This document shows positions 57,839 to 64,000 of a DNA stretch of 64,000 bases, in pieces. The position numbers and the translations under genes are program-made. The notes under the pieces are model-generated. The model had not been told where the DNA came from and searched no databases. It was given only the letters and a program-made list of their open reading frames with translations. Each line of letters opens with the position of its first letter. Within the stretch, counting starts at the first letter, position 1. Source of the stretch: Lachnospiraceae bacterium. Lineage in GTDB: Bacteria; Bacillota; Clostridia; Lachnospirales; Lachnospiraceae. The stretch covers positions 1 to 64,000 of the forward strand of contig JAIEEY010000078.1 of the NCBI GenBank assembly GCA_029067205.1, read 5' to 3'.

Positions 57839-58651
57839 GTAGTACAAGGAGGGTAGGACGCCCAATAATTGAACCATGCAGAAATTCATAGAGTGAGTAT
57901 CGTTGCCGAAAAAATCCGGTTGTTGGTATCTGCTCTTTTTTGTTTCCATAGATGACTACATAGACGGGTATTTCACCCATTGAGGAGCTGTGGTACATGC
58001 CATTTTTGTTGTATGTCTAACATGGCATTAATCTTGCTGGTATAAGTTCAGCTACTGGTAATTACCGCCATGTGTAGCAAACCATAAATTGGTGTTAGTA
58101 ATTGAAAGCGAAGCTCAGCAAATACTTAAAGCAAGGCAAAGCAATAGCAAGACCGCTGGCAGTTACGGTGAAGCGAGTGAATAAAATTATACAGGAAGGA
58201 TTAATTACTTCAGAATCGGTATAATGGAATAATTTATGGAAGAATTCAGACAGGGGCTAAGACATAATTAGGGAAATCCCGCCTTTCTCAGCTGGGCTCA
58301 ATCCAATCTTGTATAAGTTTGTTGTATTACATATCTGTCTAAGTTTAAATACAACAGCCTTAAAAAGTGTTGCATTCAAATCTAGAAAATTGCATTAAAT
58401 TTTACGTATAGTTTTATGTTATAGTAGAGCAATGTAGACTATTCGCAAAAGGCTAATTTAAAGAATAGTTTATGCAATAATTGTATTATACACTTATTAG
58501 TTATATCACTTTGGCCACTAAAAGTCACAATCATAACTTTATCCAATCACTGTATATATTAAGATTCTTTTGACAAAATATTGCGATTTATAACCATCGA
58601 AGTAATACACTACTTTACAACATTTGGAATCCAACTTAATTTATTAGCATA
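57839..58651. other. 0.8-kb AT-rich region without a supported gene
   Basis: A short minus-strand frame ending near 57998 (MYHSSSMGEIPVYVVIYG...) has protein-like sequence but no ribosome binding site and may be a gene remnant. The stretch 58100-58225 also contains a short unassigned open frame. Otherwise AT-rich and featureless up to the SOS promoter. Confidence 0.5.
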
Positions 58652-58680
58652 TTGAATTTTGCGAACATTTGTTCTATATT
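58652..58680 (+). promoter_or_regulatory. SOS-type promoter: LexA box inside a sigma-A promoter
   Basis: TTGAAT (58652-58657) and TATATT (58675-58680) are 17 bp apart. The spacer contains CGAACATTTGTTCT (58662-58675), matching the Gram-positive LexA consensus CGAAC-N4-GTTC-Y. LexA bound here would block RNA polymerase. It lies 62 bp before the Y-family polymerase gene. Confidence 0.85.
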
Positions 58681-58741
58681 AATTTTATATTTTAAGTAAT
58701 TAAAAAAAGAGACAGGGTAATTGGCAAGGGAGGCATAAAAA

Positions 58742-60274
58742 ATGGAAAACAATCATATCTATATCGCAATTGATCTGAAATCCTTTTACGCTTCCGTTGA
58801 GTGCGTCGAAAGGCAGCTTGATCCCATGGACACAAATCTTGTTGTTGCGGATGCATCAAGGACAGAAAAGACCATCTGCCTTGCGGTCTCCCCATCCTTA
58901 AAGTCATTCGGCATTTCAGGACGAGCAAGGCTGTTTGAAGTTGTGCAGAAAGTCAGGGAAGTAAATGCCCTGCGGAAATGCAAAGCCCCAGACCACAAAT
59001 TTCTCGGTGAATCCTACCTTGCCAGAGAATTGCAAGAACATCCCGAATTTTCACTGTCCTATATCATCGCCCCACCCCGCATGGCGTACTACATGGAATA
59101 CAGCACAAAAATCTACGAGATCTATCTCAAATACATTGCTCCAGAAGATATCCATGTATATTCCATTGATGAGGTATTTATGGATGTGACCGCATACCTG
59201 AAAACCTATTCCCTCTCTGCAAGGGAACTTGCCGCGAAGATCATACTGGATATCCTTTCCCAGACAGGCATCACCGCTACTGCTGGCATAGGGACAAACC
59301 TGTATTTATGCAAGATCGCGATGGATATTGTGGCAAAACATGTCGAACCGGACAAAAACGGAGTGCGCATTGCCCAGCTGGATGAAATGAAATACAGGGA
59401 GCTTTTATGGGATCACCAGCCAATCACTGACTTTTGGAGGGTCGGGCGCGGATATGCCAAAAAACTTGCGGAACATGGAATGTTTACGATGGGTGATGTT
59501 GCAAGATGTTCCATCGGAAATGACCGGAATTATTATAATGAAGATCTGCTTTACAAGCTGTTTGGCATCAATGCGGAACTGCTGATAGACCACGCATGGG
59601 GATGGGAACCCACAACTATTGACCTTATCAAACAGTACAAACCAGAAACAAACAGCCTGTGTTCCGGTCAGGTTCTCCAATGCCCTTATGATCCCACAAA
59701 AGCCAAACTCGTTGTAAAGGAAATGACAGACCTGCTCGTGCTTGTTCTGGTAGAAAAACAGCTGGTCACTGACCAGCTGATGCTCACTATCGGATATGAC
59801 ATTGAAAACCTGACCAATCTGGAAACCGCTGGTAAATATAAAGGTGAAGTCACCACAGACCGTTACGGACGAAAAGTCCCAAAACATGCACATGGAACTA
59901 CGAATCTGAATGTGCCATCTTCCTCAACAAAACTGATCATGGATGCAGTCATGGCGCTCTATGACCGCATTGTTGATAAAAACCTGCTGGTACGGCGGAT
60001 TACCGTGGCTGCAAATCATCTGATTGATGAAGCTGCTGTCCATGCAGACAAGCAGGATGATTTTGTCCAATTAAATCTGTTTACCGATTATGAGGCATTG
60101 GAAAAGCAGAAACAGGAAGAAGAGGCAAAGATGAAAAAAGAACGGGCCCTGCAGGAAGCCGTTTTATCCGTAAAGAAGAAATTCGGGAAAAATGCCATCT
60201 TAAAAGGCATAAATTTGGAGGAAGGCGCAACAGGTAAGGAAAGGAACAACCAGATTGGAGGGCACAGGGCATAA
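58742..60274 (+). CDS. Y-family (UmuC/DinB-like) translesion DNA polymerase
   Basis: 510 residues. Catalytic acids in YIAIDLKSFYASVE (motif I) and VYSIDEVFMDV (motif III); GISGRARLF finger region; helix-hairpin-helix thumb ITDFWRVGRGYAKKLAEHG; little-finger domain to about 470; basic C-terminal tail. It resembles the UvrX/ImpB-type polymerases common on Firmicutes mobile elements, longer than chromosomal DinB. GGGAGG precedes the ATG. The LexA box upstream indicates SOS induction. Its stop overlaps the next gene (TAATG). Confidence 0.9.
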   Translation: MENNHIYIAIDLKSFYASVECVERQLDPMDTNLVVADASRTEKTICLAVSPSLKSFGISGRARLFEVVQKVREVNALRKCKAPDHKFLGESYLARELQEHPEFSLSYIIAPPRMAYYMEYSTKIYEIYLKYIAPEDIHVYSIDEVFMDVTAYLKTYSLSARELAAKIILDILSQTGITATAGIGTNLYLCKIAMDIVAKHVEPDKNGVRIAQLDEMKYRELLWDHQPITDFWRVGRGYAKKLAEHGMFTMGDVARCSIGNDRNYYNEDLLYKLFGINAELLIDHAWGWEPTTIDLIKQYKPETNSLCSGQVLQCPYDPTKAKLVVKEMTDLLVLVLVEKQLVTDQLMLTIGYDIENLTNLETAGKYKGEVTTDRYGRKVPKHAHGTTNLNVPSSSTKLIMDAVMALYDRIVDKNLLVRRITVAANHLIDEAAVHADKQDDFVQLNLFTDYEALEKQKQEEEAKMKKERALQEAVLSVKKKFGKNAILKGINLEEGATGKERNNQIGGHRA

Positions 60275-60771
60275 TGGGAAAATATGATGATATTATCAAT
60301 CTGCCACACCATGAATCCACAAAGCATCCAAAAATGCCTGCATTGGACAGAGCTGCTCAGTTCTTGCCTTTTGCCGCACTGACCGGACATGATGCGGCTG
60401 TCCGGGAAACAGCGCGGCAGACGAACAATAAAATGGAACTGGACGAGATCAGAAAGGAAGAACTGGATGAACATTTACCGCTGATCAGGGAACATCTGAT
60501 GCAAAAGCCGCAGGTAAACATTACTTATTTTGTTCCTGACAGGAAAAAAGAAGGCGGTTCCTATCTTACCATAACAGAAGCTATAGGAAAAATAGAGGAA
60601 CACTGGCATCAGGTCATTATGGAAAACGGAACCGTTATTCCAATGAATGATATTTGCCGCTCTATGCCTCCAAACCCGGTGGAGATGGCATATTATTATA
60701 ATAAAAAATCGCAATCATCTTGCTTCATTCAACTCCAATTTTGTAATCCATTCTACAATACTCTCTTTTGA
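60274..60771 (+). CDS. YolD-like companion of the Y-family polymerase
   Basis: 165 residues. MPALDRAAQFLPFAALTGHDAAVRETAR and the following charged helix are typical of the small protein encoded after UvrX-type polymerases in Clostridia (YolD-like). Translationally coupled to the polymerase by a TAATG overlap. The last ~20 residues overlap the converging flavodoxin gene and look unlike the family, so the C-terminus was probably replaced at a rearrangement junction near 60700. Confidence 0.7.
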   Translation: MGKYDDIINLPHHESTKHPKMPALDRAAQFLPFAALTGHDAAVRETARQTNNKMELDEIRKEELDEHLPLIREHLMQKPQVNITYFVPDRKKEGGSYLTITEAIGKIEEHWHQVIMENGTVIPMNDICRSMPPNPVEMAYYYNKKSQSSCFIQLQFCNPFYNTLF

Positions 60772-61458
60772 AGCTCCGCCTTCAAATCTTTTTCCGTCTG
60801 CCCACACTGCTGATTCAGAACAAAGGACATGGAGATCGCTTGCACTGGAACCAATCCCGCTGCTATGAGAAGTGCAGAACGGTATGATTATCTTCCCAGA
60901 GAAGTCATAACTTTCTAAAAATGTGCTAATAATACGGGGAGCCTGACCGTGCCAAATCGGATAACCGAGAATTATGGTATCATATTCTTCCATATTCTCC
61001 ACATCACCTGAAATTACAGGACGCATATCAGGATCATTTTGTTCCTGATCAGCCCGACTGTTCGTATAGTATGACAAGTCTGCCTCTGTATATGGATTTT
61101 CAGGTACAATCCCGTAAATATCAGCTCCTAAAATCTCTGTAATATACTCCGCTACAAGTTCCGTAGTTCCTGTACACGAAAAATATACAACCAATATTTT
61201 TGTACTCACGTCTGCTTCCCGTTCCTCTGTCAAAACGGATTCAGACAGCTCCGTTTCCATTTTCGTTTCTGTATCGGACTGTTCTTCTGTTTCATATTTT
61301 TCCTTCTCTGTCCCATTCTGAAGTGTTCCAGACTGTTTATCTGTTTTCTGTACAGCAGGCTGTATTTCCTCCTGCTTTTCAGATTCAGTAAATTGACCGC
61401 AGGCCGTCAAAACAAAAACTATAACATAAGAAAGCAATAAACTGACTGTTCTTCTCAT
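60715..61458 (-). CDS. flavodoxin-domain lipoprotein
   Basis: 247 residues. Lipoprotein signal with lipobox LTACG (Cys about residue 20), then a ~65-residue Glu/Thr/Gln-rich linker, then a flavodoxin fold: ILVVYFSCTGTTELVAEYI (FMN phosphate loop), GYPIWHGQAPR and the IIPFCTSHSSGIG loop. It would be anchored on the outer membrane face and carry electrons by FMN. Same strand as the following redox genes; the aldo-keto reductase nearby has the same lipoprotein design. Confidence 0.85.
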   Translation of the reverse strand: MRRTVSLLLSYVIVFVLTACGQFTESEKQEEIQPAVQKTDKQSGTLQNGTEKEKYETEEQSDTETKMETELSESVLTEEREADVSTKILVVYFSCTGTTELVAEYITEILGADIYGIVPENPYTEADLSYYTNSRADQEQNDPDMRPVISGDVENMEEYDTIILGYPIWHGQAPRIISTFLESYDFSGKIIIPFCTSHSSGIGSSASDLHVLCSESAVWADGKRFEGGASKESIVEWITKLELNEAR

Positions 61459-61461
61459 TAG

Positions 61462-61589
61462 CTATTCCACCTTTCTTCCAGTACCTTCAACAGGTATGCC
61501 ATATTCCGACCAGGATTTCCCATTGTATCAGGACCTCCCTCATCTTTCTGGACATCTCCCGGCATTTGTCCATGTGCCATTACCCAGTA
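61462..61589 (-). pseudogene. C-terminal fragment of a flavodoxin-family oxidoreductase
   Basis: About 42 codons read MPGDVQKDEGGPDTMGNPGRNMAYLLKVLEERW, matching the C-terminus of NAD(P)H-dependent FMN reductase/flavodoxin-family proteins (usually PGD...RNLGKNMAWLLK). The frame ends at the palindromic element starting at 61590, and the 5' part is absent on the other side. The gene was broken by insertion and deletion. Confidence 0.7.
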
Positions 61590-61749
61590 AGGAACTGTTC
61601 AAAAATAACTTGCACACCTTGACTTGTCTATTTCTTCGAGGGTGCAGGTCAAAAAGCCTCGCCGTAGCCCGCTACGCCTACGTTTTTTGGCCTGCACCCT
61701 CGAAGAAATATCCTACGCAAGTTACACATGTTATTTCTGAACAGTTCCT
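61590..61749. mobile_element. 160-bp palindromic MITE-like element
   Basis: Ends AGGAACTGTTC (61590) and GAACAGTTCCT (ending 61749) are inverted. Inner arms beginning TATTTCTTCGAGGGTGCAGG pair almost perfectly with the right half, and the centre contains a further CGTAG...CTACG hairpin. No coding capacity. It lies exactly at the break in the flavodoxin-family gene. No convincing target duplication was found. Confidence 0.8.
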
Positions 61750-61773
61750 AAGGGGGACCAGCTACAAACCTTT

Positions 61774-62853
61774 TTAATACCAGTCATGTTTCTCGCCACG
61801 GTCAAGGGCATTGATACGCTCCATCTCCTCCTCCGACAACTCAAAATCAAACAATTCCGTGTTTTCCTGAATATGATCGGGATTGCTGGAGCCGGGAATC
61901 ACTACGACACCTTTTTGCAGATTCCACCGGAGGATAACCTGTGCCGATGATTTCCCATGCACTTTGGCAATCTCCAAAATCACTTCATTCCCAAGCAGTT
62001 CTGCCGTATATCCCCTGCCGCCAAGAGGATACCAGCCCTGCACCACGATCCCAAGGCTATGAATGTATGGGATTACATCATTTTCCTGATAATACGGGTG
62101 TATTTCGTTCTGGACAAGGGCAGGCATAATGTTTATCTGAGGTAAAAATTCCTCCAGTTCTTCCACATACCAATTTGATAGACCTAGTGAACGGATCTTA
62201 CCATCTGCGACCGCTTTTTCCATTGCGAGGTAAGCTTCCACATCGCCTGCTCCTGGGTGGTGGAGCAGCATCATATCAATGTATTCTATATCTAATTTAG
62301 AAAGTGCCTCCTCAATCGCAGCTTCCGGATCAGAAAACTGATTCGGGTACAGCTTTGTGATCACAAAGATTTCTTCCCTCGGTATGCCGGAATTCCTGAC
62401 AGCTTCCCCTACGCTTTCCTCATTACGATACATATAGGCAGTATCAATCAGACGGACTCCGCAGTTCAATGCCGATGCGACGGACTTCACACAGGTATCC
62501 CCGGTCAGGCTGTATGTGCCAATCCCATATATGGGCATTTCATACCCACTGTTCAATAAAACCGTCTTTGTTTCAAAGTTAAAAGAAATATCCCCTGCCA
62601 CTGTATTACCGCCTTCCTGTATTTGTAGCTGCTGTTCTTCCCCTCCACCCAAATCATATCCCATCTGTATCCCGGTTTGTATGGTTTCTAAATCTGCTGA
62701 CTGTTCTGCCACCCCTGTTGTTCCGCCACTCTCTGTCTGCCCATACTGTCCGGCATCCTTATCTACAGCGGATTCTGTCCTTGCCCGTTTCCCGCAGGCT
62801 GATAACACAGCTATAAGCAGAACGACCAGCATAAAATTAATCAACCGTTTCAT
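61774..62853 (-). CDS. aldo-keto reductase lipoprotein
   Basis: 359 residues. Lipoprotein signal with lipobox LSACG (Cys at about 20), a polar linker to about 90, then a complete AKR barrel: GIGTYSL, DTAYMYRNE (Asp and Tyr), VITKLYPN (Lys), LLHHPG (His), and IPGSSNPDHIQEN (cofactor phosphate site). A surface-anchored AKR is unusual because NADPH is cytoplasmic, so either another electron source is used or export is partial. Overlaps the start of the next gene's end by 17 bp. Confidence 0.85.
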   Translation of the reverse strand: MKRLINFMLVVLLIAVLSACGKRARTESAVDKDAGQYGQTESGGTTGVAEQSADLETIQTGIQMGYDLGGGEEQQLQIQEGGNTVAGDISFNFETKTVLLNSGYEMPIYGIGTYSLTGDTCVKSVASALNCGVRLIDTAYMYRNEESVGEAVRNSGIPREEIFVITKLYPNQFSDPEAAIEEALSKLDIEYIDMMLLHHPGAGDVEAYLAMEKAVADGKIRSLGLSNWYVEELEEFLPQINIMPALVQNEIHPYYQENDVIPYIHSLGIVVQGWYPLGGRGYTAELLGNEVILEIAKVHGKSSAQVILRWNLQKGVVVIPGSSNPDHIQENTELFDFELSEEEMERINALDRGEKHDWY

Positions 62854-63448
62854 GGCGCTCCTCCTTTTCTTCCCGAATGACCTTTAACACTTTTGCAGGA
62901 ACGCCTCCAACTACTGTCATGGCAGGAACATCCCGCGTAATCACGGCTCCCGCCGCAACCACCGCCCAGTCGCCAATCGTTACTCCTGGCAATATCGTTG
63001 CGTTAGAGCCAATCCAAACATGAGCGCCAATCTTTATCGGTGCATAATGATTTTTTCTGTTTTTCACCGGATTCAGGTCATGGTTGATTGTCGCCAATAC
63101 AACATTATGGCCAATCAGGGTTCCGTCCCCGATTTCAATTCCGCCCTGATCCTGAAAATGGCATCCTGAATTGATAAAGACATCTTTCCCAATTGTGATA
63201 TTTTTACCAAAGTCTGTATAGAACGGAGGGAACAGCCGGAAGGTATCATCAATCTTTTTCCCCGTCAGCCGCCCCATAATCTCCCGGAGTTCCTCCGGGG
63301 TATGGTACTGATTATTCAGTTCCATGCCAATCCGGATTGCCTTCTGACAAACGGCATCAAAAAATTCCCTCCACTCTGGATTCTGCGCAGCGTTTCCTTC
63401 TTCGCCCTGGAACGCTTCCAATATATCTTCTAAAGCCAAAACAAACAT
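62837..63448 (-). CDS. maltose/galactoside-type O-acetyltransferase (hexapeptide repeat)
   Basis: 203 residues. The N-terminal helical region (AVCQKAIRIGMELNNQYHTPEE) is followed by left-handed beta-helix repeats (GKNITIGKDVFINSGCHFQD, GDGTLIGHNVVLATINHD with catalytic His, PIKIGAHVWIGSNATILPGVTIG) and a C-terminal PAKVLKVIRE. Typical acetyl-CoA sugar acetyltransferase. The gene lies among redox genes; its substrate is unknown. Confidence 0.9.
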   Translation of the reverse strand: MFVLALEDILEAFQGEEGNAAQNPEWREFFDAVCQKAIRIGMELNNQYHTPEELREIMGRLTGKKIDDTFRLFPPFYTDFGKNITIGKDVFINSGCHFQDQGGIEIGDGTLIGHNVVLATINHDLNPVKNRKNHYAPIKIGAHVWIGSNATILPGVTIGDWAVVAAGAVITRDVPAMTVVGGVPAKVLKVIREEKEERHETVD

Positions 63449-63466
63449 CCCCTTCCGTGTTTTTTC

Positions 63467-63997
63467 TTATTTCAGCGACCGTCCGAAATCCCTTAACTCA
63501 TCCAGCTTTTCCCTTGAACCGTTTTCGCTGCCATATGCCGTGAACACACCCATATTTTCCAGTCCAAGATAGCCTAGAAAATCTCCTTTAAAAGAAAATA
63601 AAGCCCCCTCATACATATCCGGATCACCGGAACTTAAAATCGTTGCAGTCTTTTTCAAACAGGACGGTCCGACAGGATACGCGGCAGAATAAAAGCGGTC
63701 AATTACACATTTCAACTGCCCCGATATGCCATGATAGTAAATAGGGGACGCAATCACTAACATTTTTGTATTTTCAAGCAGCTTATAAACCTCTTGCATA
63801 TCATCTTTCTGTATGCAGACACCCATTCTCTTTGTATGGCAGTATTCGCAAGCCATGCATCCTCCAATCTTCATTTTGCAGATATCTGCTACTTCTACAT
63901 TATGTCCTACAGATACAGCGCCCTCCCGAAAGGCGTCAGCCATCTGTCTTGTATTTCCCCTTGGACGCGGACTTCCATTCAGAACTAAAATATTCAT
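63467..63997 (-). CDS. flavodoxin-family NAD(P)H-dependent FMN reductase/oxidoreductase
   Basis: 176 residues, complete. N-terminal MNILVLNGSPRPRGNT (FMN phosphate loop); CMACEYCHTKRMGVC cysteine-rich loop typical of the iron-sulfur flavoprotein-like subgroup; ASPIYYHGISGQLKCVIDRF. Closely related in style to the broken gene at 61462. Probably first gene of the minus-strand redox group; its promoter would be beyond the window. Confidence 0.9.
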   Translation of the reverse strand: MNILVLNGSPRPRGNTRQMADAFREGAVSVGHNVEVADICKMKIGGCMACEYCHTKRMGVCIQKDDMQEVYKLLENTKMLVIASPIYYHGISGQLKCVIDRFYSAAYPVGPSCLKKTATILSSGDPDMYEGALFSFKGDFLGYLGLENMGVFTAYGSENGSREKLDELRDFGRSLK

Positions 63998-64000
63998 ACC

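Noticed and set aside
57792..57998. 68-codon minus-strand gene
   Set aside because: No ribosome binding site, and its end lies within the 18-bp inverted repeat; at most a gene remnant.

Overview
The window looks like a low-to-mid GC Gram-positive gut anaerobe of the Clostridia, most likely Lachnospiraceae. The evidence is codon and base use, AGGAGG-type ribosome binding sites, conjugation genes of the Firmicutes kind, a Gram-positive LexA box, and a plant-glycan glycosidase operon with a GPH-type transporter. No rRNA, tRNA, CRISPR array or integrase was found.

Layout. (1) About 1-36.6 kb is part of a large conjugative element. The transfer operon (397-23640, all +) encodes a VirB4-like protein without Walker motifs, a VirB6/TrbL-like membrane protein, a pilin-like two-helix protein with its own promoter, several single-pass membrane proteins, a lysozyme plus NlpC/P60-like wall hydrolase, a three-histidine relaxase, a two-domain Clp-type AAA+ ATPase, a zinc-ribbon coiled-coil membrane protein, and a VirD4-like coupling protein with an inserted domain. 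A 73-bp hairpin-rich repeat occurs identically at 1-73 and 23815-23887. (2) 24295-34827 holds the most striking gene: a 2480-residue protein in which the diagnostic motifs of RNA polymerase beta and beta-prime occur in order in one chain. It is capped by a DUF488-like domain at the N-terminus and a SLOG/DUF1273-like domain at the C-terminus. Two unrecognised genes follow it. (3) 34.9-36.6 kb has an Rpn/PDDEXK-type gene, an HU-like gene and a 158-bp inverted-repeat structure that may mark the end of the element. (4) 36.7-48.2 kb is a glycoside-utilisation cluster: AraC-type regulator (frameshifted), GPH transporter (split by a 129-bp MITE), SDR, GH2, GH3, SGNH esterase and GH43. (5) 48.2-52.7 kb is a ferredoxin/Fe-S membrane protein/HD/DUF2325 cluster. 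An IS256-family element has landed in the Fe-S membrane gene. (6) 52.7-58.7 kb is mostly non-coding but contains an unrecognised two-gene membrane module. (7) 58.7-60.8 kb is a Y-family DNA polymerase operon with a LexA box inside its promoter. (8) 60.7-64 kb (minus strand) is a set of redox genes: a flavodoxin lipoprotein, a broken flavodoxin-family gene next to a palindromic element, an aldo-keto reductase lipoprotein, an acetyltransferase and an FMN-reductase-like protein.

How the parts may work together (inference). The transfer operon would build a type IV secretion machine and deliver a relaxase-bound strand. The fused polymerase could transcribe element genes independently of the host enzyme, and the hairpin repeats are candidate recognition or attenuation sites for it. 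The flanking chromosomal-type region shows recent decay: two insertions whose precise removal restores open frames, one frameshift and two gene remnants.
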